Translations under genes and position numbers: made by a program
NCBI GenBank assembly: GCA_965277695.1
Contig: CBDIDQ010000064.1
Location: 1 to 64,000 of the forward strand
Source: JABSOG01 sp965277695
GTDB taxonomy: Bacteria > Pseudomonadota > Gammaproteobacteria > Enterobacterales > Alteromonadaceae
Direction: 5' to 3'
DNA: 64,000 bases
Notes under the pieces: generated by a model
What the model was told of the DNA's origin: nothing
The model's input: only the letters and a program-made list of their open reading frames with translations
Database searches by the model: none
Shown here: positions 17,565 to 25,919 of the stretch, in pieces
Layout: each line of letters starts with the position of its first letter
How positions within the stretch are numbered: the stretch's first letter is position 1

Positions 17565-18536
17565 CTAGCTTTTACGCTCTACAGCAATTTTCGCCAAACC
17601 AACTAAAGCGTCTTTATAGGTCGACTGTGGTAAAAACTCGATGGCTTCAATAGCCAGTGAGGCTTCTTTTTCGGCTTTCTCTGTGGCGTATTCCAACGCT
17701 TTGGTATCTTTTAATGCCTGCATAACGGCATCGAGGTTTTCCATGCCTGTACGATGTTCTATAGCCTCTCTGATTAACTGCTTTTGTGATTCGCTGCCTG
17801 TGTTGATTGCATGAATCAATGGTAGGGTAGGTTTGCCTTCGCTTAAGTCATCACCAATGTTCTTACCTAAGGCTTCGCTGTCGCTGCCATAGTCCAGCAC
17901 ATCATCAATCAACTGAAATGCGGTGCCCAGATGCATTCCGTATAAACGCATGGCTTCTATGGTTTTATTGTCTTTGTCGGCGATAATAGCGGCTAGCTGT
18001 GTCGCAGCTTCAAATAAGCGGGCTGTTTTGCAGTAAATTACCTGCATGTAGCTTTCTTCGCTGGTATCTGGATTGTTGCAGTTCATTAACTGCAACACTT
18101 CACCTTCGGCAATGACATTAGTGGCGTCAGCCAAAATTTCCATAATCTGCATTTTTTCCAGACTCACCATCATTTGAAATGAGCGGGTGTAAAGGAAATC
18201 ACCGACCAGCACACTGGCCTGGTTACCAAACACTTCATTGGCGGTATCTTTGCCTCGGCGCAGGGTGGATTCATCCACAACGTCATCGTGTAATAGTGTC
18301 GCTGTGTGGATAAATTCGATGATAGCCGCTAAAGTGAGATGTTTATCCCCTTCATAAGCCATTGCACGGGCGGCTAATACTGTCAGTAGTGGGCGAATTC
18401 GTTTGCCCCCGCCGTTGACGATATATAGGCCGATTTGGTTGACCAACACGACTTCAGATCGTAATTGGGCATAAATTAAGTTGTTAACAGCGCTCATGTC
18501 CGCTTTGGACAAGTCGCTAATCTGGTTGAGATCCAT
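17565..18536 (-). CDS. ispB: Octaprenyl diphosphate synthase
   Basis: A 323-residue trans-polyprenyl synthase. The first Asp-rich motif is 'LLHDDVVDESTLRRG' (about 77-91) and the second is 'LIDDVLDYGSD' (about 209-219), followed by 'GKNIGDDLSEGKPTLPL'. It lengthens farnesyl diphosphate with isopentenyl units to make the ubiquinone or menaquinone side chain, in the cytoplasm. It is divergent from rplU-rpmA-obgE, the standard gammaproteobacterial context, which supports ispB over ispA. The idi gene at 40.8 kb supplies the isomerase for the same precursor pool. Confidence 0.95.
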   Translation of the reverse strand: MDLNQISDLSKADMSAVNNLIYAQLRSEVVLVNQIGLYIVNGGGKRIRPLLTVLAARAMAYEGDKHLTLAAIIEFIHTATLLHDDVVDESTLRRGKDTANEVFGNQASVLVGDFLYTRSFQMMVSLEKMQIMEILADATNVIAEGEVLQLMNCNNPDTSEESYMQVIYCKTARLFEAATQLAAIIADKDNKTIEAMRLYGMHLGTAFQLIDDVLDYGSDSEALGKNIGDDLSEGKPTLPLIHAINTGSESQKQLIREAIEHRTGMENLDAVMQALKDTKALEYATEKAEKEASLAIEAIEFLPQSTYKDALVGLAKIAVERKS

Positions 18537-18747
18537 TTTTCCGACGCTTCGAGATCATATTTGGTTTAAGCTTATGGCGGGCGATTTTACACTAGAGCAG
18601 GGGGTTACTCATAATGCTTTATTGGCTTTTTTCTTGCTTTTTTGTGGTTTTTCAGTGTTCCCGCTGATTTAACAGCTCGATTGTTGAGTGGTTTTTGAAC
18701 AACAATTGGGCTGGATTATTTTTAAACGATCTTTTTGCCAATTAGCC

Positions 18748-18776
18748 TTGATAGGCGGTCATATTTCACGTAGAAT
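18748..18776 (+). promoter_or_regulatory. rplU-rpmA promoter
   Basis: TTGATA (18748-18753), a 17-base spacer and TAGAAT (18771-18776): a near-consensus sigma-70 promoter about 60 bases before rplU. The leader contains a small GCCATTGAATTGGTGGC hairpin (18804-18821) of unknown role. Confidence 0.75.
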
Positions 18777-18842
18777 CCGCGCCCTATCATAAAAATTGTA
18801 TGCGCCATTGAATTGGTGGCATAAGTAAGAGCGGAGTTTAAT

Positions 18843-19154
18843 ATGTACGCGGTTTTCCAAAGTGGTGGTAAACAACACCGTGTGACCGAAGGTCAAACCG
18901 TTCGTCTGGAGAAGCTAGACATTGAAACTGGTTCAGCCATTGAGTTCGATAAAGTACTCATGGTTGCTGGTGGTGATGATGTCAAGATTGGCGTTCCCTA
19001 TGTAGACGGCGGAAAAGTAACGGCTGAAATAGTTTCTCATGGTCGTGGTGACAAAGTAACGATTGTTAAGTTTAGACGTCGTAAGCATTCACGCAAACAA
19101 CAGGGCCACCGTCAGTGGTTTACTGAAGTTAAAATTACTGGCATTAACGCCTAA
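18843..19154 (+). CDS. rplU: Ribosomal protein bL21
   Basis: A 103-residue large-subunit protein. Start 'MYAVFQSGGKQHRVTEGQ' and end 'RRRKHSRKQQGHRQWFTEVKITGI' are diagnostic of L21, which binds 23S rRNA. GAGCGGAG precedes the ATG. It is the first gene of the rplU-rpmA unit, with rpmA 15 bases downstream and a strong promoter upstream. Confidence 0.98.
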   Translation: MYAVFQSGGKQHRVTEGQTVRLEKLDIETGSAIEFDKVLMVAGGDDVKIGVPYVDGGKVTAEIVSHGRGDKVTIVKFRRRKHSRKQQGHRQWFTEVKITGINA

Positions 19155-19169
19155 TCCGGGAGCACTAAC

Positions 19170-19424
19170 ATGGCACATAAAAAGGCAGCAGGTAGTACCC
19201 GCAACGGTCGCGATTCAGAAAGTAAACGTTTAGGTGTTAAACGTTACGGCGGTGAATCAGTGTTAGCGGGTAGCATCATCGTTCGTCAACGTGGAACACA
19301 ATTCCACGCTGGTGACAATATGGGTATAGGACGAGATCATACTTTATTTGCACTTACCGAAGGTAAGGTCAAGTTTGAGGTGAAAGGTCGTCAAAACAGA
19401 AGATTTGTAAGCATCGAAGCTTAA
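19170..19424 (+). CDS. rpmA: Ribosomal protein bL27
   Basis: An 84-residue large-subunit protein located near the peptidyl-transferase centre. The start 'MAHKKAAGSTRNGRDSESKR' is the conserved L27 beginning without the cleavable leader seen in Firmicutes. CCGGGAG precedes the ATG. It is followed by an intrinsic terminator and then obgE. Confidence 0.98.
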   Translation: MAHKKAAGSTRNGRDSESKRLGVKRYGGESVLAGSIIVRQRGTQFHAGDNMGIGRDHTLFALTEGKVKFEVKGRQNRRFVSIEA

Positions 19425-19442
19425 GTTAATCTGGCTGTTAAA

Positions 19443-19470
19443 AAACCTCGCTCCGGCGAGGTTTTTTTTT
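19443..19470 (+). terminator. Terminator after rpmA
   Basis: AACCTCGC-TCCG-GCGAGGTT followed by a T run. It separates rplU-rpmA from obgE. Confidence 0.9.
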
Positions 19471-19577
19471 GCTACAACCTTGGCTTTAATAGTCAGGTAT
19501 TTAAAGTCTGTTGATCCCCTGATTGCCAGCACCATTTGTAGTTATTTTTACCATTTATTGTAGGAGCTGTTAAAGCC

Positions 19578-20732
19578 GTGAAATTTGTTGATGAAGTCGA
19601 GATTCGAGTTGAAGCTGGTGACGGTGGTAATGGTATTGCCAGCTTTAGACGTGAAAAATATGTGCCAGATGGTGGACCTAATGGTGGCGATGGTGGTGAC
19701 GGCGGTGACGTTTTTCTGATCGGTGATGAAGGGCTTAACACCTTGATTGATTACCGTTTTGAACGTTTTCATCGGGCACAACGAGGTGAAAATGGCAAAA
19801 CCACTAATCGCACTGGTCGTCGCGGTGAAGATTTGACCATTAAAGTACCAGTCGGCACTCGGGCAACTGATGTTGAAACCGGTGAGGTGATTGGTGAAGT
19901 CACTGCGCATGAGCAAAAAATGATGGTGGCTAAAGGCGGTTTTCATGGCCTTGGCAACACCCGCTTTAAAAGTAGTACCAACCGTGCGCCACGGCAAAAA
20001 ACCTCGGGTACTGCCGGTGAAATCAGAGAGCTTAATTTAGAATTGATGTTACTGGCTGATGTCGGTTTGTTGGGAATGCCCAATGCTGGCAAGTCAACGT
20101 TAATTCGTTCAGTGTCAAAAGCCAAACCTAAGGTGGCGGATTATCCGTTTACCACTTTGGTGCCAAACTTAGGGGTTGTTAACCCTGATCCTCATCGTTC
20201 ATTTGTTATTGCTGATATTCCGGGGCTGATTGAAGGTGCTGCTGATGGGGCTGGCTTGGGGATCCGCTTCCTTAAACATTTAGAACGTTGTCGTTTATTA
20301 TTACATGTGATTGACTTGATGCCAGCAGATGGCAGCGATCCGGTGGATAATGCTCAGGCGATTTTGGCTGAGTTGGCAAAATATAACAGTAAGTTGGCGG
20401 AAAAACCGCGTTGGTTGGTATTTAATAAAATTGATTTATTGCTTGACGAAGAAGTCGACGAGATTTCCCAACGAGTCATTGATGCCTTAGAGTGGGATGG
20501 TCCGAGTTATCGTATTTCGGCGTTTACTAAACTCAATACCACAGAGCTGTGTCGCGATGTGCTGGTTAAGTTAGAAGAAATGCCACGTGCGATGGGGCTG
20601 GAAGAAGTCGAAGAGGTCGAGTTTAAGTGGGATACTTACCATAACGAAGCGATTGAGTCGTATCAAGAAGACGATGATGATGACGATTTTGACGATGATG
20701 ATTATGACGTTGAAGTGGTTTATCAAAAATGA
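19578..20732 (+). CDS. obgE: Obg family GTPase
   Basis: A 384-residue GTPase involved in ribosome assembly and stress control. The Gly-rich Obg fold fills residues 1-158 ('GDGGNGIASFRREKYVPDGG'). The G domain shows P-loop 'GMPNAGKSTLI' (about 166-176), 'DIPGL' and 'NKID'. The tail is highly acidic (Asp/Glu run at about 355-377), as in gammaproteobacterial ObgE. The start is GTG with TAGGAG 11 bases upstream, and the family's conserved first residues (KFVDEVEI) confirm it. Its stop overlaps the mutT start. Confidence 0.97.
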   Translation: MKFVDEVEIRVEAGDGGNGIASFRREKYVPDGGPNGGDGGDGGDVFLIGDEGLNTLIDYRFERFHRAQRGENGKTTNRTGRRGEDLTIKVPVGTRATDVETGEVIGEVTAHEQKMMVAKGGFHGLGNTRFKSSTNRAPRQKTSGTAGEIRELNLELMLLADVGLLGMPNAGKSTLIRSVSKAKPKVADYPFTTLVPNLGVVNPDPHRSFVIADIPGLIEGAADGAGLGIRFLKHLERCRLLLHVIDLMPADGSDPVDNAQAILAELAKYNSKLAEKPRWLVFNKIDLLLDEEVDEISQRVIDALEWDGPSYRISAFTKLNTTELCRDVLVKLEEMPRAMGLEEVEEVEFKWDTYHNEAIESYQEDDDDDDFDDDDYDVEVVYQK

Positions 20733-21139
20733 GTAAGAAATCCATTCACGTTGCTGTCGGTATTGTCTTACGAGCGGGTCAGATTTTTTTGACCAAAAGG
20801 GCTGATGATGCCCATCAGGGTGGAAAATGGGAGTTTCCCGGCGGTAAGGTTGAGTTAAACGAATCGGTTGACGAGGCTTTATCTCGCGAACTGAGCGAGG
20901 AAATAGGTATTACACTCAGTCAGTCACAGCCGTACGTAACCATTGAACATGACTACCCCGAGAAGTCTGTCAGATTGGATTTTCATTTGGTCAGAGATTT
21001 TGACGGTGAACCTAGTGGTTGTGAAGGTCAAGCGTTTCAATGGGTGACGATTGATGCCTTGGCAACATTGACGTTTCCTGATGCTAATCAGCTGGTGGTC
21101 GATAAGTTGATGGCTGATGAGACGTTGAACGCCGATTAA
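20729..21139 (+). CDS. mutT: 8-oxo-dGTP diphosphatase MutT
   Basis: A 136-residue Nudix hydrolase. The Nudix box 'GGKVELNESVDEALSRELSE' plus EIGI (about 38-61) matches GX5EX7REUXEEXGU. The start 'IHVAVGIVLRAGQIFLTKRADDAHQGGKWEFPGG' is typical of MutT, which removes 8-oxo-dGTP from the nucleotide pool. Its ATG overlaps the obgE stop (ATGA), so the two are translated together. A hypothetical REP-like hairpin and a large hairpin with a T run follow. Confidence 0.92.
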   Translation: MSKKSIHVAVGIVLRAGQIFLTKRADDAHQGGKWEFPGGKVELNESVDEALSRELSEEIGITLSQSQPYVTIEHDYPEKSVRLDFHLVRDFDGEPSGCEGQAFQWVTIDALATLTFPDANQLVVDKLMADETLNAD

Positions 21140-21159
21140 AGGATGGTTGGGTAGGTTTT

Positions 21160-21187
21160 ATCGTAGACGAGGTTTTAACCTCGTTAA
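21160..21187. repeat. Single REP-like hairpin (GTAGACG family)
   Basis: CGTAGACGAGGTTTTAACCTCG, just after mutT. It is the same half-element as in the full copies at 8276 and 41334. Confidence 0.7.
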
Positions 21188-21191
21188 TGAT

Positions 21192-21296
21192 AAGGTAGAT
21201 AGAGGCAAGGCAGCGTTACGCACTTTATACTCATTCACACTAATCACTCAACCATGGTTTAGCTGGGTAGGTGTATAACGCGCCTCTATTCTTTTT
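21192..21296 (+). terminator. Long hairpin with T run after mutT
   Basis: ATAGAGGC...GCGTTA near 21193-21216 pairs with TAACGC-GCCTCTAT near 21274-21288, then TCTTTTTT. The loop is about 60 bases. It probably ends obgE-mutT transcription and faces the end of the CsrC-like RNA. Confidence 0.5.
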
Positions 21297-21298
21297 TA

Positions 21299-21578
21299 TC
21301 ACTCTTGATACAGTCAATTCCATTTAGCCGTTCCTCGACATCCATGCCGTCATTCCTTTATCATCCTGATCAGCGATTATCCTTATCGTTGCCGCTTTAT
21401 CCCAGTTTTTACCAAGTTATTATTGTTGTTGATTGAATGCCATGCCATCTTTCCTCCACCTTCCCTGATGACTCCTGAGTCCTGATACTTCCTGTATTCC
21501 ATGAAAGCTTAATATCAACGGTATTGCCTCGTAATGTTCTCCAGAGGACATGTTAATCATAGTATTTTCGCTAGGTTT
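21299..21578 (-). ncRNA. Second CsrB/CsrC-like CsrA-binding sRNA
   Basis: Read on the minus strand, this gene-free stretch holds about 15 GGA triplets in 245 nt (CAGGATG, CAGGAG, CAGGGA, AAGGAT, GAGGAA), far more than chance and with nearly none on the other strand. A half-conserved GacA/UvrY box, TGTGAGATATGTCT, lies 150 bases upstream of TATGCT (21585-21590), a possible -10. Gammaproteobacteria often carry two or three such RNAs, so this fits a csrC partner to the RNA at 9.4 kb. The 3' end is unclear: no good minus-strand terminator was found. Confidence 0.65.
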
Positions 21579-21605
21579 AAATAGAGCATAACAATTAAAG
21601 GCCAG

Positions 21606-21625
21606 CGTATTTTTGTCAAAATACG
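21606..21625. promoter_or_regulatory. Palindrome upstream of the CsrC-like RNA
   Basis: CGTATTTTTGTCAAAATACG has perfect eight-base arms. It lies about 25 bases upstream of the presumed promoter and could be an operator. The binding protein is unknown. Confidence 0.4.
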
Positions 21626-21718
21626 TGGTTTAAAAGTAATTAAATCAAATAAAACAGAGTGTTAGGAGATTTTACTGAGCCTTATCAAGGGGAACTTAGT
21701 AAGCTGTTCGCACGAACT

Positions 21719-21736
21719 TGTGAGATATGTCTGAGC
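21719..21736. promoter_or_regulatory. Degenerate GacA/UvrY-type box
   Basis: TGTGAGATATGTCTGAGC shares its first 10 bases and 13 of its first 14 with the perfect box at 10044-10063 and lies at a similar distance upstream of the GGA-rich RNA. Confidence 0.5.
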
Positions 21737-21960
21737 CTGTTAATCAGCATCTTCTATTGGGTTTGTTGTAGACAGACGATTTATCCCCGGGTGTCATGCT
21801 TAAGTGTTATTGATATAACCCATATAGCGTATTCCTTTACCTTTATTTGCATTGTGGTGTTGAGGGGGGTTTTGTTTGCGGGCAGCGCTTGCTAAAAGTC
21901 CCTAGATAGTTGATATTGTATTAAATTGGCACTTTAAGCCTAAAAAAGACCTTAAGGCTC

Positions 21961-22097
21961 CATTCATCGCAGTTAAGTTACACTTAACCGCGTCTTTATT
22001 GCATTAAAACTGAGTTGACGCATAATGCACCTGTCTTTTGTTATCTTGAACACTTTTAGTTTAGTACGCCAACATCTTTATGTTGGCGTTTTTTTTG
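21961..22097 (+). ncRNA. Tandem terminator-bearing module, copy 1 (candidate sRNA)
   Basis: A non-coding module that recurs at 22242-22379. Shared blocks in order are CATTCATCGCAGTTAA, TTGACG, TGTCTTTTGTTATCTTGAAC and GCCAACA...TGTTGGC with a long T run. This copy has TTGCAT-16-CATAAT (21999-22026), a possible promoter, which would give a transcript of about 65 nt ending in the hairpin CGCCAACAT-CTTT-ATGTTGGCG. I do not recognise a known sRNA family. The alternative is two simple terminators, but the conserved upstream blocks speak against that. Confidence 0.55.
22066..22097 (+). terminator. Terminator of tandem module 1
   Basis: CGCCAACAT pairs with ATGTTGGCG, followed by eight or more T. 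Confidence 0.9.
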
Positions 22098-22241
22098 CCT
22101 ATTTTTTGTCTTTTCTGCAATTTTTATTCAACTTTGTTATGACTTCACCCAATATCAAGCAATTACAGTATATATCGCTATCGTTATGATTCCGTATTGG
22201 GAAGTATTAGAGGTTTAACGTTATTATTTAAGTTAAATGCC

Positions 22242-22379
22242 CATTCATCGCAGTTAACTGGTTGTTTAACGACTCTTAATTGCAATTAAACTGCTTTGAC
22301 GGCACTGTAGCTTTGTCTTTTGTTATCTTGAACTATTATTTGTTTACCAAGCCAACACAGCTGTGTTGGCTTTTTTTTG
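22242..22379 (+). ncRNA. Tandem terminator-bearing module, copy 2 (candidate sRNA)
   Basis: Paralogue of 21961-22097, 144 bases after it in the same orientation and of nearly the same length. The 16-base CATTCATCGCAGTTAA, TTGACG and TGTCTTTTGTTATCTTGAAC blocks are identical, while the bases between them differ. It ends in GCCAACACAG-CTGTGTTGGC plus T8. The differing hairpin loops with conserved stems fit selection on RNA structure. No open reading frame is plausible. Confidence 0.55.
22351..22379 (+). terminator. Terminator of tandem module 2
   Basis: GCCAACACAGCTGTGTTGGC, a perfect ten-pair palindrome, followed by T8. Confidence 0.9.
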
Positions 22380-22461
22380 CCTGAAACATTTTGCCGCTGT
22401 TCAAGTTCTTTCTCACCTTCTTCTTACTCTCTTCTTATTCTCTTCTTATTCTACTGAGTCG

Positions 22462-22689
22462 TTAAACTGCTGGGCCGGTAAAATGCTGAGCGGGTAAAAT
22501 GTTAACTGTTTCGTGCAGTTCAGAATAAACCAACACGACAGTGCCTATTTTTAATTGTGCCTTAATCTCGTTGACTTTATCACTGAGTGATTTTTCTTGC
22601 TCACCATAGTCCGTGCCTTCTTTTAACACGTAGGATTCAATGATGCTGTTGAGGGTTTCAGTACTGACTTGTTCGATAGGAATGATCAT
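22462..22689 (-). CDS. yheU: UPF0270 family protein YheU
   Basis: A 75-residue protein matching YheU: 'IIPIEQVSTETLNSIIESYVLKEGTDYGEQEKSL' then 'VLVYSELHETVNILP'. The family has no established function. The start chosen is the ATG that overlaps the yheT stop (ATGA at 22686-22689), which fits the family length of about 72. A longer frame would begin seven codons earlier inside yheT. The yheT-yheU order is the enteric one. Confidence 0.9.
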   Translation of the reverse strand: MIIPIEQVSTETLNSIIESYVLKEGTDYGEQEKSLSDKVNEIKAQLKIGTVVLVYSELHETVNILPAQHFTGPAV

Positions 22690-23687
22690 GATTTGCTCTT
22701 GCGTTGCCAAATAGTGTTAATAAATTCAGGGGCTCTTTGATTGAGCCAAAACTGAGGTCGTAGCGGGTGCTTGCCGTGGATAAATCCGACATGACCGCCT
22801 CTTTTGCTTAATTCGTAACTAATCGCTGGTGATAGCTCTTCCGGGCTCGGGATCACTTGCTTAGTCATAAATGGATCATCAAAGGCATGAATGATCAGGG
22901 TTGGTGTGGTGATGGTTTTTAAAAACTGTCGCCCGCTGGCTTTTTGATAATAATCTTCGGCACTGCTGAAACCATGCAGCGGCCCGGTGATCAATTCATC
23001 AAAAGCCTTTAAAGTTTTTAGCCCAGTGATATCCCTAGCAGTGATATTCAAAGTAAAGTCGTCCTTGAGGGTGTCGAGCTTCTTTAACATGCTTTGTTTG
23101 AGCATATCGAGTAGATATTTTTGATAAACCCGCGAAAAGCGGCGACCAATATGTTGAGCGCAAACCGACAGACTTAATGGCGCTGAAATAATCACGCCGG
23201 CATCAAGCAAACTGTTATCACCTTGTTCACCGAGATATTTTGCCAGTACATTACCACCGAGTGAGAAACCAACCGCAGCCAGCGGGCTGTCGGGATAATT
23301 TTGCTTCAATGATTGAATAAAGTCATTGGCATCTTCGGTTTCACCAGAGTGATAAGCCCGTGAGTGACGGTTGGTCAGTTTGCCGCAACCCCTAAAATGC
23401 ATTAATACGCCAATCCAACCACTGGCTTTAATTGCTGCCATCATGCCGTTGGCATAAAAGCTGTCGATAGACCCTTCGAGGCCATGAAACACAATCACAA
23501 TTGGCCTGTTGCTACCGGACTGAGGTTTCTCCGACCAGCACAATTCGACAAAATCGCCATCAGGCAATTCGAATGTTTCATCTATGGTGTCGAGTTGGCG
23601 CTGTTTTTTGAAAAAGCGTGGCAAAATAGTTTGCAGATGTGGATTTCTCATCCACCACGCGGCTTTGAACTGACTTTGTATAATCAC
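22686..23687 (-). CDS. yheT: Alpha/beta hydrolase YheT
   Basis: A 333-residue AB-hydrolase-4 family protein. The family start 'WWMRNPHLQTILPRFF' is clear. The oxyanion region 'VFHGLEGS' (about 85-92), the nucleophile elbow 'GFSLGGN' (about 141-147), the acid in 'HAFDDPFM' and the His in 'RGGHVGFI' complete a catalytic triad. The natural substrate is not known; relatives act on esters or lipids. No signal peptide is seen. It is translationally coupled to yheU. Confidence 0.92.
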   Translation of the reverse strand: MIIQSQFKAAWWMRNPHLQTILPRFFKKQRQLDTIDETFELPDGDFVELCWSEKPQSGSNRPIVIVFHGLEGSIDSFYANGMMAAIKASGWIGVLMHFRGCGKLTNRHSRAYHSGETEDANDFIQSLKQNYPDSPLAAVGFSLGGNVLAKYLGEQGDNSLLDAGVIISAPLSLSVCAQHIGRRFSRVYQKYLLDMLKQSMLKKLDTLKDDFTLNITARDITGLKTLKAFDELITGPLHGFSSAEDYYQKASGRQFLKTITTPTLIIHAFDDPFMTKQVIPSPEELSPAISYELSKRGGHVGFIHGKHPLRPQFWLNQRAPEFINTIWQRKSKS

Positions 23688-23812
23688 GGCTGAGATCTTT
23701 ATGATTGTTGAATTTCATTTTGTTTCCCATCGGCAGGCAAGAAATTGGCGCTTGCAAAATGGTAAGACCAGTTTAAACTAAAAATCATTATAGTCAAAAG
23801 AGAATACTTTTT

Positions 23813-24325
23813 ATGGACAGACGTTCATTTTTCAAGAGCGGATTATTATCAGGCGCAGTATTGGTGACCGGTAGCAGTCTTTATGGTTGTGCTGATTTGA
23901 ATGTCCTTGATACCGATCTGATTGATGATGATGTGGCAGTGGCATTGACAGCATTAGTGCCGGTATTTTTATCTGGTGTATTACCCGAAGAGGAGCCGCA
24001 AAGGCAAGTTAAAATCGGTGAAGTGATCGCCGGAATGCGCCGAGCGATGAAAAGATTGCCGCCTCATATTCTCAAAGAGTTGGATGACTTATTTATGTTG
24101 TTGACTAATCGTTTAACCATGCTGGCATTTGTCGGTAAATTCTCATCGTTAGATCAATTGACCTTGGCTCAAGCCACGCAGTTAATTGAAGGTTGGCGCA
24201 GTAGTTTTATCAGTTTGCTTAATACCGCTTATGAAGGTTTGAAAGAACTGGTGTTCGCCTCTTTTTATGGTAATCCACAAAACTGGTCATCAATGAATTA
24301 CAATAAACCGAATTTAGGGGTTTGA
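23813..24325 (+). CDS. Twin-arginine leader small subunit of a GMC-type dehydrogenase
   Basis: A 170-residue protein with a Tat signal 'MDRRSFFKSGLLSGAVLVTG' and a possible lipobox 'LYGC' at about 23-26, so it is likely exported folded and perhaps lipid-anchored. The mature part is helical and resembles the small subunits (gluconate 2-dehydrogenase subunit 3-like) that accompany FAD-dependent GMC dehydrogenases. The GMC gene starts two bases after the stop and lacks its own leader, which suggests piggy-back export of the complex. RBS is weak (AGAGAATACTTTTT). The family match is by context and general features. Confidence 0.7.
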   Translation: MDRRSFFKSGLLSGAVLVTGSSLYGCADLNVLDTDLIDDDVAVALTALVPVFLSGVLPEEEPQRQVKIGEVIAGMRRAMKRLPPHILKELDDLFMLLTNRLTMLAFVGKFSSLDQLTLAQATQLIEGWRSSFISLLNTAYEGLKELVFASFYGNPQNWSSMNYNKPNLGV

Positions 24326-24326
24326 C

Positions 24327-25919
24327 ATGAGCATGGATCCAATTAAACAAGGGTTAGCAAGCGGATGGGATCATATTGATGGTGCTGAGTTAACCGCCGA
24401 TTTGCAGCTCGAAGCTGACATTGTGATTATCGGTTCTGGTGCCGGTGGTGGTATCAGCGCAGAAGAGTTGGCCAAATCTGGCCTAAAAGTGATCATTGTT
24501 GAAATGGGCGGTTTTCGCTCATCTAGTGATTTTAAAATGGAAGAGCGCAGGGCTTATCCAGATTTGTATCAGGAGTCAGCAGCTCGAAGAACCAAAGACA
24601 AAGGGATTGGTATTTTTCAAGGGCGTACAGTTGGTGGTTCAACCACAGTGAATTGGACCACCTCCATCCGTACACCTGAACCGACGCTGCAATATTGGCG
24701 AGATCATTTTAACGTGAAACTCGATGGTAAAGATGAATTGACGCCTTATTTTGAAAAAGCCGAGAAACGCTTGAATATTCATCAATGGCCGGTGCCACCT
24801 AATGCCAATAACGCTGCACTGCAAAAAGGCTGTGAAAAACTGGGGTGGGAGCACACCGTGATCAAGCGTAATGTTAATGGTTGCGCCAACCTTGGTTACT
24901 GCGGCATGGGTTGTCCGATCAATGCCAAGCAATCGATGTTGATCACCACCATACCTGGTGCGCTGGACAATAATGCGCAATTGATTACTAACGTATACGT
25001 ACAAAAGCTCAACTGGGCCAATGATAAAGTGGTTAATGTCGAGGCGTTGACTATTGATAAGGATTTTCAGCGTCGCAATAGTGTAAAAGTCACGTTAACA
25101 GCCAAGCATTACATATTAAGTGCTGGTTCAATTGGTACGCCTGCCATATTGAAGCGTTCAGACGTGCCGGATCCTTCTGGTCGTTTGGGCAAATTCACTT
25201 ATTTACATCCCGTCGTGATATCTGGCGCGGTTATGTCAGAACCAGTCAATGCTCACAGTGGTGCGCCACAATCGATTTATTCAGATGAATTTGTCTTTAA
25301 AGCCGGTGTTGATGGTCAGGCGGGTTATAAACTCGAAGTGCCGCCAATCCACCCGATATTGATTGGCACTAAGTTGACTGGCTACGGTCCTGCTCATGCT
25401 GCACTGATGGAAAACTTTAACAACTTTCAGGTGACCATCGCTTTAATGAGGGATGGGTTTCATCCGCAAAGTGTTGGCGGCACGGTTGAATTGAGTTCGG
25501 CGGGGGATCCGATCCTCGATTACCCCATTAGCGAATATATTTGGCAGGGTATTCGCCGGGCACATTTGTCGATGGCCGAATTACAATTTGCCATTGGCGC
25601 AAAAAGTGTTTTCCCTATTCACAAGCAAGCGCAAGAATACACGTCGTGGAAGCAAGCCCAAGAAGCTATCAATAATCTGACTTTCGATAAGTACTTATCA
25701 TCTGTGGTTTCAGCTCATGTCATGGGGGGTTGTAATATGGGAGAGGATAGCGACAACTCAGTGGTTAACAGTTATGGTGAGCATCATCAACTCGAAAATC
25801 TCAGTATATTTGATGGCTCGGTGTTTCCGACCAGCTTGGGGGCCAATCCGCAATTGTCTATTTATGGACTGACTTATCGTAATGTTGAGCGTTTACAGCA
25901 AAAACGCCAGTTAAGCTGA
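24327..25919 (+). CDS. GMC family FAD-dependent oxidoreductase
   Basis: A 530-residue flavoprotein. The dinucleotide-binding motif is 'ADIVIIGSGAGGGISAEELA' (about 30-49). The GMC signatures are 'GRTVGGSTTVNWTTSIRTP' (about 98-116) and, at the end, 'FDGSVFPTSLGANPQLSIYGL'. A Cys-rich segment 'GCANLGYCGMGCPINAKQS' (about 185-203) is typical of long-chain alcohol or sugar-type GMC dehydrogenases. It should oxidise an alcohol and pass electrons to the respiratory chain; the substrate is unknown. It has no signal peptide and is coupled to the Tat-leader subunit just upstream, so periplasmic action is inferred. Confidence 0.88.
   Translation: MSMDPIKQGLASGWDHIDGAELTADLQLEADIVIIGSGAGGGISAEELAKSGLKVIIVEMGGFRSSSDFKMEERRAYPDLYQESAARRTKDKGIGIFQGRTVGGSTTVNWTTSIRTPEPTLQYWRDHFNVKLDGKDELTPYFEKAEKRLNIHQWPVPPNANNAALQKGCEKLGWEHTVIKRNVNGCANLGYCGMGCPINAKQSMLITTIPGALDNNAQLITNVYVQKLNWANDKVVNVEALTIDKDFQRRNSVKVTLTAKHYILSAGSIGTPAILKRSDVPDPSGRLGKFTYLHPVVISGAVMSEPVNAHSGAPQSIYSDEFVFKAGVDGQAGYKLEVPPIHPILIGTKLTGYGPAHAALMENFNNFQVTIALMRDGFHPQSVGGTVELSSAGDPILDYPISEYIWQGIRRAHLSMAELQFAIGAKSVFPIHKQAQEYTSWKQAQEAINNLTFDKYLSSVVSAHVMGGCNMGEDSDNSVVNSYGEHHQLENLSIFDGSVFPTSLGANPQLSIYGLTYRNVERLQQKRQLS

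Noticed and set aside
21659..21895. 78-codon plus-strand frame in the mutT-yheU gap
   Set aside because: No ribosome site, odd composition and no family; it overlaps the candidate GacA/UvrY box.
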